A stretch of DNA of 37,571 bases, from contig JBOZIK010000001.1 of the NCBI GenBank assembly GCA_051453625.1, positions 28,661,090 to 28,698,660 of the forward strand, given 5' to 3'. The notes under the pieces are model-generated. The model did no database searches, was not told where the DNA came from, and saw only the letters and a list, made by a program, of their open reading frames with translations. This stretch comes from Welwitschia mirabilis. Its lineage: Eukaryota > Gnetophyta > Gnetopsida > Welwitschiales. Shown piece after piece: positions 1-11,649 of this stretch; positions within the stretch are counted from its first letter, which is position 1, and each line of letters starts with the position of its first letter. Position numbers and translations under genes: made by a program.

Positions 1-468
1 GGAAGAATTATATATTAAATAAATGGGTTAAATAAAGAGTATAATTAAAATGATTAATTAGTAGGAGAATTAATACATGTATACACATGGCATAATAGAA
101 GATTAAGAGCTTGAAAAAGTTATAAATAGAAAAAGGTATTACAAAAATATATACAGGCTTAAATTTATTAGATTAATTAGATTGATTAGTATTGGGTTGA
201 TGAAGTTGAGGAATATTAAGTTATAATTCCCAATTATTTTAGTTAGTGGACATAAGGGTTTAGAAGGATTATAAGGAAAAGCATATCCATATAAGTTGAA
301 ATATATAAAAATGACCTTTAATGAATAGCACATAGTAAAAATATGGCTTATGTGTTATTAGTTATTTACAAATGATTAATGTAAAAAATATGCATGAATA
401 AGATTTTGAGAGTTAGGAAATGCCTTGAATTATATTTTAGGGATAAATAAGGTGATAGGCTATATATA
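1..468. other. AT-rich unclassified sequence
   Basis: Very AT-rich DNA with stops in all frames. Only short accidental ORFs are present and no protein motif, RNA gene or repeat family could be recognised. It ends at an N-gap after a short TATATATA run. Confidence 0.6.
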
Positions 469-1008
469 NNNNNNNNNNNNNNNNNNNNNNNNNNNNNNNN
501 NNNNNNNNNNNNNNNNNNNNNNNNNNNNNNNNNNNNNNNNNNNNNNNNNNNNNNNNNNNNNNNNNNNNNNNNNNNNNNNNNNNNNNNNNNNNNNNNNNNN
601 NNNNNNNNNNNNNNNNNNNNNNNNNNNNNNNNNNNNNNNNNNNNNNNNNNNNNNNNNNNNNNNNNNNNNNNNNNNNNNNNNNNNNNNNNNNNNNNNNNNN
701 NNNNNNNNNNNNNNNNNNNNNNNNNNNNNNNNNNNNNNNNNNNNNNNNNNNNNNNNNNNNNNNNNNNNNNNNNNNNNNNNNNNNNNNNNNNNNNNNNNNN
801 NNNNNNNNNNNNNNNNNNNNNNNNNNNNNNNNNNNNNNNNNNNNNNNNNNNNNNNNNNNNNNNNNNNNNNNNNNNNNNNNNNNNNNNNNNNNNNNNNNNN
901 NNNNNNNNNNNNNNNNNNNNNNNNNNNNNNNNNNNNNNNNNNNNNNNNNNNNNNNNNNNNNNNNNNNNNNNNNNNNNNNNNNNNNNNNNNNNNNNNNNNN
1001 NNNNNNNN
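469..1008. other. assembly gap (540 N)
   Basis: A run of 540 Ns. Any ORF reading through it is an artefact. The flanks resemble each other weakly (both carry ATAAATAAGGTG), so a local repeat may have broken the assembly here. Confidence 0.95.
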
Positions 1009-2412
1009 AAGTATACAATTATATAGGAAGTATAAATAAGGTGGTAAACCATAAAATTATATTAAAAGTATGAAATATATAATGTTGATAGAATAAAGAT
1101 AATAAATCCCTTATGATTGAAAGAGATGATTAATTTTAAGAATCTGATGGGAAAAATAATAGCTAATAGATGTAGGTTATAATGATGTGAGTAGGAATTT
1201 AAAACTCAATAGCCAACCTTCATATGTAATTAGGGCTAAGCCTTTAATTATGACAAGTCTATTAAACTGATATAGTCATTATAATAATAATAGTCATTAT
1301 AAGTAACCCTAATTCATAAGTCTTTGACTAATGAGCCTCATATGATTAGTAATAATAGTCTATGATAATGATATAAAATAAATTATATGGATGTAATAAC
1401 TATTTTATTAGCTATAACAGAAATATATGGTAAATACACAAGTAGTTATTAATATTCCTAGTCCTCCTAGACCTATCCATGAAAAATAAGTATTACAAGG
1501 ATTATAGTTAATAATACATGTTTACCTAAAAACATTAGTAGAATGATGATCTAAAATAATGATAATACAATAACATCCTTTCATAAGTACTAATAGAATT
1601 ATAGTAACATGGTTACCATAGTAAAATGATTATTAACTAGTATAATCTAAAGGCCTAACTATGATGATAATGAAAGTATAACCAGTTAAATAGAAATGAT
1701 GTTACAACTACTAAATTAACTTTCTTTAGAATCATATAGAATGGAATATAAAATATAAACTACTTAAACCTTAATGATAACTAATGATTAGTGATTTATA
1801 ATTATTATAATAATGTATAGAATATTATATGAGTTAAATAGTATTGAGGTATGATGATGGATAATAGTACTATGGCCCTATTCTTATGTGGGTCCATAAC
1901 ACATATAATATTTATCCACAATAATATTAATTTAAATACTAGAGCATGTAGTGGAAGCATAGAAAATTCTTATTAATAATTAGCAACAACTTAATGTATA
2001 AATGACTATTAAATAAAACATAATAGTTAACCATCCTTAACCATGATTAACTATGATATGATGATGATAACAAATAGAAGTGTCAAATAATGTAGTGGGA
2101 ATGGTAATTCAATAGATTAATTGAATTAGGTAGTGGAGTAATGATAATAGTTATTGAGATGGAAATTATTCTTAAATTAATAACCAAATGAAATACACCT
2201 AACTTATGGTAATGATATTGATGGATAGATTATGATTCTAATATTCGCTTAATTTACTAATGATGATATGACTCAAGTAATTTAAGGATGTATGTAATTA
2301 AATAAAAATGGAGTAGATAATGATTAATATAGTCCTAAGTAACAAAGTTGACTTATGATAAAGCATAATACACCTGTGATGGAGATAGATGAAAATGATA
2401 TATATATATATA
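1009..2412. other. AT-rich unclassified sequence with many ATGATA/TAATGA words
   Basis: Extremely AT-rich, enriched by eye in TAATGATAA and ATGATGATA words, suggesting decay of old repeats. No coding frame, terminal repeat or RNA gene could be supported. Confidence 0.55.
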
Positions 2413-3124
2413 NNNNNNNNNNNNNNNNNNNNNNNNNNNNNNNNNNNNNNNNNNNNNNNNNNNNNNNNNNNNNNNNNNNNNNNNNNNNNNNNNNNNNNNN
2501 NNNNNNNNNNNNNNNNNNNNNNNNNNNNNNNNNNNNNNNNNNNNNNNNNNNNNNNNNNNNNNNNNNNNNNNNNNNNNNNNNNNNNNNNNNNNNNNNNNNN
2601 NNNNNNNNNNNNNNNNNNNNNNNNNNNNNNNNNNNNNNNNNNNNNNNNNNNNNNNNNNNNNNNNNNNNNNNNNNNNNNNNNNNNNNNNNNNNNNNNNNNN
2701 NNNNNNNNNNNNNNNNNNNNNNNNNNNNNNNNNNNNNNNNNNNNNNNNNNNNNNNNNNNNNNNNNNNNNNNNNNNNNNNNNNNNNNNNNNNNNNNNNNNN
2801 NNNNNNNNNNNNNNNNNNNNNNNNNNNNNNNNNNNNNNNNNNNNNNNNNNNNNNNNNNNNNNNNNNNNNNNNNNNNNNNNNNNNNNNNNNNNNNNNNNNN
2901 NNNNNNNNNNNNNNNNNNNNNNNNNNNNNNNNNNNNNNNNNNNNNNNNNNNNNNNNNNNNNNNNNNNNNNNNNNNNNNNNNNNNNNNNNNNNNNNNNNNN
3001 NNNNNNNNNNNNNNNNNNNNNNNNNNNNNNNNNNNNNNNNNNNNNNNNNNNNNNNNNNNNNNNNNNNNNNNNNNNNNNNNNNNNNNNNNATCTATACAAT
3101 ATATATATATATATATATATATAT
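2398..3124. repeat. TA dinucleotide microsatellite interrupted by a 677-N gap
   Basis: An ATATATATATATA run precedes the gap (N from 2413 to 3089), and a longer TATATATA run follows it at about 3099-3124. The gap therefore sits inside or beside a TA microsatellite, a common cause of assembly breaks. The true length of the array is unknown. Confidence 0.85.
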
Positions 3125-3373
3125 TAATATTTTATTCTAGATTCTTATTTTTTTACTTGATTGTCAATCATCTATAATAGGTATTAATTGATTTAGTCTT
3201 AATTCAGTGGCATACAAGCATATAGATTTGGTATTTTTTATCTAATAAATATTATCTATCTATGTATACTTAATATGATTAGTAAAATGAATTGTGTAGC
3301 ATGTCCTAGCCTTTAAAAAGATAGCCTTTAAGGAAGGCATATGTATGGATGATATATGATTAAAGATAGAACT

Positions 3374-3430
3374 TCATGACTAAGAGTCATGAGTTACCCT
3401 GAGATGGATGTGCTCTAATAAGGAGCACAT
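3374..3430. repeat. two adjacent perfect short hairpins
   Basis: The first hairpin (3374-3392) has 7 bp arms TCATGAC and GTCATGA around a 5-base loop. The second (3408-3430) has 8 bp arms ATGTGCTC and GAGCACAT around a 7-base loop. They are only 15 bases apart. No flanking direct repeats or tRNA-like promoter boxes were seen. Confidence 0.6.
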
Positions 3431-3832
3431 ATATGATTGATCTATGTGATGTGATTTGGATGACTGATTAGTGAAATATCGAATACAGAACTGATAGGTC
3501 ATGTTTTACCCAGTGGTGTATAGTCCTCATGCAAGATGTAATTATATAGTCAATCTATAGATGATGGTATGATTTAGATGGATAATCTACTTAATAAGGA
3601 GATATGTGATAGCCTAGTGGAGTAAACACCCAAGTATGAGATTGATTTACGTAACCATTATACAGTTGAACTAGCTTATGATATATAATTTGAGAGGTCA
3701 TGACCTTATAGTAAGCGTCAATAAATCATTAGATTATAGCTTAATGGGATACTTGATTAGATATTTTCTATATTTTATATGGTTATACATTATATGATGC
3801 TTTTATAAGAGTTTTTATGGATTTTTTTAATT

Positions 3833-3855
3833 AAAGCTAGCTTCTCGTTAGCTTT
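3833..3855. repeat. perfect 7 bp inverted repeat followed by a T run
   Basis: The arms AAAGCTA and TAGCTTT enclose nine bases, and a T run follows immediately. It looks like an intrinsic terminator, but the context is plant nuclear DNA, where such a call has no meaning for Pol II. It may matter only as RNA structure. Confidence 0.45.
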
Positions 3856-4355
3856 TTTTCTCATTAATACGAACCATCTTGATCCACATTATAACTATGT
3901 GTACTAGTGGTGATAAAAATAGGGCTTAAGACATAAATACATGTGGTTTAAGTCCCTCTAAATGAGGATATGTAAGTCTAGTTCTTTGCTATAGGTCAAT
4001 AAACCATGTAACCATGACACACAAACTTTTATTGTGTGTTTCATATTCTATAATTCATATTACATCTTATACACTTTTATTGTATCTTTCTTATTATGAC
4101 TTCATAGTGTTAATATACATTCCTAATTAATGTTTCTAAATGTTCTAAAAATTAGAATGTAATCTATAAGATAAGATATTATCATAAAGGTCTCCTAAGG
4201 GATAGCCTATGGGATGTGGAGAGTATGTTTTAGTTTAATGTAATTAATCCATTATATTAGTTAATTAAGTAATTAATTAATAATTAAAAATTAAAAAAAT
4301 TCAACTGTAATTTATGTGTAAAATTAAGTGTAAGACAAAGATAAAGTATGAAGTA

Positions 4356-4660
4356 GACCAAAAAAAAAAGGAAAAGATGGAAGAGAAAAGGGGAGGAAGA
4401 GTGAGAAAATAGGAAAGAAAAGAGAGGTGGAGGAGAAGAAGAGAGAAGATAAGAGATACTAAGAAAAAATGAGAAAAGATAAATAAGAAAGTAGAGAAAA
4501 GAAGAAAGAATGGAAAGAGGAAAAATTAGGTGAAACAGATGGAGAAGAGAGAAGAAAGAGATTAGAAGAAGGAAAGAGTAAGAAGGAGGAAGAAAAAAAG
4601 GAAAAAGGGAAAAGTAGTAATGAAAGGAAAGAATGGTAGTAGAGGAGGGAGGTGATTAGG
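4356..4660. repeat. ~300 bp polypurine (GA-rich) tract
   Basis: The + strand is roughly nine-tenths purine over about 300 bases, made of irregular GAAGAG, GGAAAG and AGAAAA words with few pyrimidines. 4381-4440 contains only three pyrimidines. It is a degenerate GA-type simple sequence with a long strand-asymmetric R.Y run. In frame it would encode mostly Lys, Glu and Arg, but it is interrupted by stops. Ordinary mixed sequence resumes near 4661. Confidence 0.85.
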
Positions 4661-7600
4661 GTCCCTTAGATACCATGGATTGTGTTGCTGCATGATAATA
4701 GTTTTTCCATTTAATTATTTTTTATAAATGTAATATAGTGCCTTTTGAACTAGATATTTTTCCAACTATTAGATTTTCATATTAACAAAAAGGACCTTCC
4801 TTTTTATGAAATAGTTCATGTTTGAATTTCTTCTATAGATGTTTGAAATGTTCTCTATTCTTTCTAGTAAAGAATTCATACATGCTTTCATTATATAAAA
4901 TTTTAACTTTCATGTGAACAAATCTTCAAATTCATATAGTTATTTCAATAACAGTAACATTTCCAATAAATAAATAAATTTTTGAGGTAAATAATTTGAA
5001 GAAATATATTACTAATAATATATTGATAAAAGAGAAAGTGAGAAATGTAGAGACCAAAATATTTCTTTTAAATAAATAATTAAATTTTATCTAAGTGTTA
5101 CAAAGCATAATATAACATTATTTTTGGGTTAAAAAAATTTAGAATATATTTGAATATTCATAAAATCATTTTAAATGAAAATGTATTCTTATAAAATTAT
5201 TAAAGAAATATAGAAGAATATTTATAACATAATAATAAATATAGATTAGTTATTAAAAAATAATAATAATCTAATATCTTTATATTTTTAAATAGAATAG
5301 TTGTAAATGAATTATAGATGTCAAATGAGAAAATACAAAGAAAAATATTGTTTTAATTGATTTATAGACAATAGACCCTAGTATAATTATTCTATTAATT
5401 TATGTACATTTTCATCCCTCGACATCCCCTAATAAATATTATTAATAAGCAAATAAAAAATATTAAAAAAGGAAAATAAACTTAAGAAAATACTATAAGT
5501 ATCTTACTGAAGATCTTTCTTATAAAGATATAATTGAAAAAGTAAAGGTATGAAAATATTATGGTTCTATGATTTGAAGTGATAAAGTTAAAAACAAAGG
5601 AAATCATTCCTCCATGTCATAATGGAAATATTATGGATGGGATTTAAAGTGTTGTAATGATACCTCAATATTTAATTATTTTTTAAGATTTAATTATTTA
5701 ATTATATATAAGTTTATGATTATGTCTTCCTTGTTGAAATGGAATAGATATTTAAATTAATTAATTTAGTATCAAATATAATATTTATATGGAAGATGAT
5801 TCATTACTTTAGTTTGTATCTATTGTTTATCATCTATGAATGAATGATTTTCATAAACTTCTTATATTAAAATTTTTCAAGATTTGTTAATTTTACTATA
5901 GTTGATAATAATTGCAATGGTATTCTTTACAATTATTTAAAAAAAGTATTGGAATTTTTTATTTCTTAACAAATAAAATTTTTAAAGATATATGAATAAT
6001 TATCCTTTGATGAAAATTCAAATAAAAAATAATTCTATCAAGACTTGGAGTAATAAAAAAATTGGTTTTATTTAATTCTTACAACTTTAGATAAATTCAT
6101 TATGAACATATTTTCTCTTAGCTTTTTGACATTCTAAAAATAAAACTATTATTTATATTAGTTTAGATCATTAATTAATTCTTCTTAATACCCATACTAA
6201 TCAAATTAATAATTGAGTTTAAGTTAGATGGATAATTGATTTTAATTTCTTCATCTTAACAACAAAATTAGATATGATATGATATTGAAGTCAAGGGTCC
6301 AAATAAATTTAAGATGTGATAGAAGCTAATTAATGTTAATGAGATAAATTATTTAAGACTAGATTTAGAAAGATAAATGGATAAATGATATTAGATAATA
6401 AATAAAGAAAATTATTTCAATGTCTTTAACCTTTACAAAAGTGAAACTTTTATTATTACTTAAAAAGATAAATATTCATGGGATTAAAGAAGATAATGTA
6501 AATTATAAAATTTATACTATGTCTACTATAAATAAAAATACTCTTAGTTTAATTTCTTGACTTGAACAAAACTAGCATATTTATCATAGTGATAATATGT
6601 AAAAATTTACTATGCAATATTACAAAAATTTGTTAGTGAATTTAAAATAAATGAATTTGATTAATCTTATGTGTTTTACAAGTAAACATCTAAAATATGA
6701 TAAATTATACTTTTTTAAAATTATTATGAATTATATAAATAAGGTTTTATTTGAAATAACTCCTAAGTAGTCTTTAGGCCAAGACATTTTCTTAGACACT
6801 ATGTAAAATTAGTAAATGTAATGAGATACTTACATATTTTTTAGAAGTATAATTAAACACTTAAATGTAGGAAAGAAAAGTAAACACATAATATTTTCCA
6901 ATAAAGTAGCATCAAAGAAAATAAATGCATATATTTAGTTTAAAAAATTGGATATAGTTTCTTATTAATAGAATTCTAAAACTAGTATATACTAATATTA
7001 CATCTAAATAGGCACACCTCAAATGATATATGATAAAATTTATATATTATATAAATTTAAAAATCTTACTAAAATAAATATTAAAATTTATTTTATTTCA
7101 TTAGGAGTGATTTGACTTAATTAATTAATATTAGTTTATTGGTTTGGAAGTTTATTAAAGAGTTTGAAAGTTTCTTTTATTACAATAAAATTATATAAGG
7201 CATATGTTAAAGATGAAATATATTATCAGGAATGTGTTTCATGTTTTATTATTTCATTGTTTCATTCAGCTAATCCTCTTCCTCAAACTTATAATTCTTT
7301 ATCTCTAATTTGTAGACTAAAACTTGCTTTCTCTAAATGACTTTCTTAATTTATTTTTTATTTTCCATTTTATATTATGTAATAAGTTTTGAGAAATTCT
7401 TCTAAAGTAGAGTTTCCTAATATAGAGGAATTTGGTATGCTTAATTTTTCATGAAATATTAGATTATTTATGGTTTTAATTCTACTCTAATTATTATAAT
7501 TAGTAGAACTAGAATATGATCTTGTTTTTTTAGGTTTCTTTGGTTTTGATGATTTATTTTATCTCATAACATAAGGTATAAGCTGTAATGTATTCTTTTT

Positions 7601-10107
7601 AAAAAGAGAAAATCATAGTTATCTTCTATTTCTAGGTTAACCAAGAAATAGTATCTTCATTAAAGTTTTTAATGTGACCTATGATAAAACTGTTATATTA
7701 GTTATAGCCTAATATAAATCTACATAGAGAACCTTTATATTTTTTGAATTCTTTAATAAATTAATTTATCATACACAATACCCTTTTTTTTAAATTCAAA
7801 CATCCATAAAATAAAAAAATAAACAAGGAAAATAAAGAAAAATGGGTATATAAGAAAAACAATTTCATGATTGAAATCATAATTGATGATGTGGTTAATT
7901 ATAATGAATTTTAATAATTAGTGATGAAACATGATTTGTAATCTCAGAAGCATCAAATTATATAACAAGTAATAAGAAATAATTCATGAAGCATATGATA
8001 ACCATTTATTGCCTCATGAGTTATGTAATAATTAGAGATAAAACAAAGGTAGAAGTAGCATAGATCAAAACTATGTAATTGTTCTATTTCACCTTAATAA
8101 ATATCTAATATATTGTAAAATTTATAATGAATTTGATATTTATTTATTCTCTAATCCATGATTGTTATGAATTAACATTTTTTAAAATGAAAGATCAATT
8201 ACATTTCATAACAAAAAATGAAAAGTAATAAATTATGATAATGGAAATTTTTAGTTACATGTGAAAAGAGCAAATAATAATGCCTTTTGAACAATAGAAA
8301 TAGATGAAGTAAAGATTTACTTATAGAGATTAGGGAACATAAACTTTTAATTTTTATGAAACTACACCAAGTAAGTGATGAAATTCCAAATTTTAAAACG
8401 AAATAATTTGTTCATAAAGCTTATTAGATGGATGAAATACATCAAACTTTAAGACCAAAATAGCTATAAAACTTAAATTAATCTAAAGTGAATTGTATGA
8501 AATTGTGTAAATTCCATATATAAAATGATAAAACTAGTTCCTTGCCTTTACTAATGATTATAGTGGAATGATTTTCATATGTTTTCTATGAAAACAAGTT
8601 CCAAGTTCTTAATAATTTTAAAGGATTTTGTGTAGTTTCAAAAAATAGATGGATTCATAAATCAAAAATATTAACAAAAATTTTGTAGAAGAATACATCT
8701 CAAATGGTTTTTATAATGGAAATGAAAATGATGAAATTCAACATGAATAAGTTTCAACTTATAGATTTAATCTTAATAGAGTGGCTAAAAGAAAAAATAC
8801 AACCATCATAAAAATGATATAACACATGTTGTACAACTTACGTATTCCTTTATTTACATGAATAAAACCTATTAAAATAGATAGTTACCTTTAAAATAGA
8901 TAGTTTATTAATGATATGAATAAACATATACCTATAAAAAAGTGGTTTAATGAAGTAATACAAAGCAATTAGATATGGACTTTTGGAAGAAAATTTATTG
9001 TGTAGATGTGTCAATCATAAAACAAATTATAGATCAAGATAAAAATCTATTTTATTATAGATTATTAAAATGAAAATAATGCCTATTAAGTATGGAACTT
9101 ATCACTTAAAATGATCATTAACTTTAGAGAGATTGTTTTCAATGAAATAATAAAAAATAATAATCTTATTTAAACCACATCTTTCAATGATCTAATTATA
9201 AGAAAGGAGGATATACTAAGATCTATATTTAGACCTTTATATGAAATCCTTAATGAAGTTATAAAATAATAATTTGATTAATTTGATAAGTACAAAGTCA
9301 TGATCCAAAATCTAGATGAACCATAATTTTCAATATCAAATGCTTAAACTATGAATAATGATCACAGTTATAATAGAGAGTAAGTTGATTGAGTCTAATA
9401 GGATGATAATAAAAAATAATAATACCTCAAATCATAAATGAAAATGTTATTTTAGATAAGAAAAATTTATAGTTCATTACATAAAGATGAATGAAATTTT
9501 GTAAAAGAAAATTCAAATTAAACCATATAAATTTGAAAAGAATTTATTTGTATTAATGAGGAAAAAATGATATAAACTTAGCTATTATGAAATAAGTTAT
9601 TGAAAATCCAAAGAAAAAGATAAAAATGTAGAAAGAAAATGAAATTCTTATGAATAGTAAAAATTAGAATTTATCTAAAGTAATAAAGAAGCCAATTTAG
9701 TGTTCATGCTAATTGTAATTAAGACAGTACATCTAATAAAGAAAGTATTTTAATCAAATGCTTCACGTAAAATAAAGAAATTATCTAAATCAAGAAAATG
9801 CATTCATACAAAAAATTTATATTATCCAAATAATTATTTTTTAAATGTAATATATATGTATGCCATTTATCTTAGCTTACTGTTAAATTTCCATTTCTAA
9901 ATGAAGATTTTGAAGAGTAAACATATATAAGTAAAAGTAAAGGATATTAAAATAAGGAATATAAAATAAAATTTTATAGATAAAAAGTTCCTTTATGGCC
10001 TAAATTAAATTCATAAAATATGGTTTTAGAAGAGTGATGAATCCTCTAATATATAGATATAAAACTTTATCTAAAATTAAAAGGCAAAAATAAATTACCT
10101 ATAATAT
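4661..10107. other. long AT-rich unclassified stretch
   Basis: More than 5 kb of very AT-rich DNA with dense stops on both strands. I looked for RT, integrase, transposase and gag motifs and for terminal or direct repeats and found nothing I could defend. It may be highly decayed transposon sequence or intergenic or intronic DNA. Confidence 0.5.
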
Positions 10108-10474
10108 TGTTAGTTTAGGTGGGTGATGCACTATGGAATTGTATGTATTTTATTTGGTTTTGAGCTATTTTATGGGATATTTATATAGGATTAGATGTAA
10201 TTATGAGGATTATGGAGAATTAATAGAAGATCTTATGAAATTATTGACATGATTAAAGGCTTTTAAGGCATATTCTAATACACATGTCTTTGGAGGAAGA
10301 TCACTGATAAGAAAGACTAGCTTCTCTTAAGTTAAAAAGATAAGGAAGATTTTAACTCCCTCTGTCATTTCCACAATAGGTAGGATGATGATAAATTGGA
10401 TGCTAATATGTACTAGGGCTAGCACTACTGAGTTACTACTGAGTCATCTTATGCAAAGGGCTATTGTTCCCATG

Positions 10475-10557
10475 GTCATCCCAATGACATGTAAGATGAC
10501 AATTGTAACATCTAACTCATTGTCCCCCTTGGTTATTCCCATGATTTCTAGAATGAC
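10475..10557. repeat. two hairpin modules in the U3 of element 1 LTR
   Basis: Module 1 (10475-10500) has perfect 6 bp arms GTCATC and GATGAC around a centre containing AATGACAT. Module 2 (10532-10557) has arms GTTATTC and GAATGAC with one mismatch. Both are ~26 bp and lie ~100-180 bp upstream of the TATA box. They belong to the dispersed family described in the findings. Confidence 0.65.
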
Positions 10558-10658
10558 ACTATAACAACAAATCAATATTTGACCATTTCATTTGTTTATT
10601 TTCTATAATTGAGCATGTTTTGTAGTGCCTTTTGTGTGTTGGTTTTGTTTCTCAATCC

Positions 10659-10666
10659 TATAAATA
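10659..10666 (+). promoter_or_regulatory. TATA box of element 1 LTR
   Basis: TATAAATA lies inside the LTR, about 525 bp before its 3' end. It has the same relation to the hairpin modules as the TATA boxes in element 2's LTRs. A Pol II start would be expected roughly 30 bp downstream. Confidence 0.55.
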
Positions 10667-11186
10667 AGATACTATTTAACTCTTCTCTCAATCTTCAATG
10701 CATTAAAAATTCTCATGATAGGAGATTGAAGGGTAGAAGATCCATCTTAAGAGTTGTAGAAAGATGTTGCCTTGGTAAAGGGCTATGCATTCTCCATTAA
10801 GACTCTATTGTTTTGTAGCCCAGATGCTATTTTCATTTAATATAAAACTTTATTTTCATTTATGCATTTAGTTTTGTTAGATGTTCCTTATATTATATGT
10901 TACCTTTGATCCTATGCAAGTTTGATTCGTAATATAGCTCTTAAGGATAGCCTTTATCAAGGCTAAAAGCAAATAGTATTAGGATCATTTTGCATTTTAT
11001 TTAGACATAGCTGCATTTGCATTTGCATCAGATCTTTATTTTTGCATTATCCTTTAATTTTAATTATCATATTTTTTTAGAAAATTAATCCTTATTCTCC
11101 TCTCATAAGTCTTCAATGATATATAATATTTGGATCACTCTTATTCATACTAGAGTGTGTATGTAAAAATATGCACTACAACATCT

Positions 11187-11204
11187 TGGTGTCATTACTC
11201 GGGA
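11187..11204 (+). other. primer-binding site (tRNA-Asp type), decayed
   Basis: TGGTGTCATTACTCGGGA follows the LTR end after three bases. It matches the Athila-type tRNA-Asp PBS (TGGCGCCGTTGCCGGGGA, from memory) at 12 of 18 positions. Five of the six differences are C-to-T or G-to-A. Confidence 0.65.
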
Positions 11205-11390
11205 AGGCTATTGAGGAGCATGAGGATTGTCATTATTTAAGTGAGTAAATTGAATATCTATTTGATTATTTATCTATAGTGATGTTGTATTTTTAATTAG
11301 TAATTTTTGGTTTTAAGTTTTTATTTTTTAAATCTTTGATTTGTAATCTTTGATTTTTTGTAGTCTATAGTAACAAATGTCATCCTTTTT

Positions 11391-11594
11391 GTCATCCTCA
11401 TGACAAGGTGGATGACCACTCAGTTTCTATTTTTGGCCTTCTATTTAGTAATTCCATTTTCTCCATTATCATCCACATGATATAGAGGATAACAATCTAT
11501 GTGTTTTCTATTTTTGGCTTTTATTTTTTCCCCTATTAAATTTTTGTTATGTTTGTCATTTTCTCTATCGTCTCCATAATAGTTAGGATGACTA
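11391..11594. repeat. three hairpin modules in the leader between PBS and gag
   Basis: The module at 11391-11416 has perfect 7 bp arms GTCATCC and GGATGAC around TCATGACAAG-like centre sequence. Diverged modules lie at about 11465-11494 (ATCATCC ... GGATAAC) and 11567-11594 (TCGTCTCC ... GGATGAC). They sit in the transcribed leader, so they would be present in genomic RNA. Confidence 0.6.
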
Positions 11595-11649
11595 TTTATT
11601 ATTTTTTATTTCATTTTATGCTATTTTTTATTTTTAGGATGTTATAACA

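Larger units (their letters stand above)
3125..4330. other. unclassified, higher-complexity segment, possibly LTR- or UTR-like
   Basis: This stretch is less monotonous than its neighbours and carries several short perfect inverted repeats, listed separately. It has no open frame. The mix of hairpins and GC-richer words would fit a decayed LTR or untranslated region of a retroelement, but I could not match it to another part of the window, so this is only a guess. Confidence 0.3.
10108..11183 (+). repeat. probable 5' LTR of element 1
   Basis: The segment starts TGTTAG and ends ...ACAACA just before the PBS, giving about 1.08 kb, close to the 1.17-1.19 kb LTRs of element 2. It contains two hairpin modules (10475-10500, 10532-10557) and a TATA box at 10659, in the same order as in element 2's LTRs. 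No partner LTR lies in the window, so the 5' end is inferred. Confidence 0.6.

Noticed and set aside
366-3177. Long ORFs spanning the N-gaps (likewise at 15485-16239, 20626-21538 and 36149-36418)
   Set aside because: They are open only because Ns were translated as unknown residues. The flanking real sequence gives only a few codons.
3833-3855. Rho-independent terminator
   Set aside because: The stem plus T run fits the pattern, but the context is plant nuclear repeat DNA, with no bacterial gene nearby.
7200-7760. Possible minus-strand copia-like coding remnant
   Set aside because: Some stop-poor stretches with Lys-rich translation exist, but no gag, integrase or RT motif could be identified.
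10609-10800. A 63-codon ORF (plus strand)
   Set aside because: It lies inside the probable LTR of element 1, overlaps the TATA box, and has no recognisable domain. Chance ORF.
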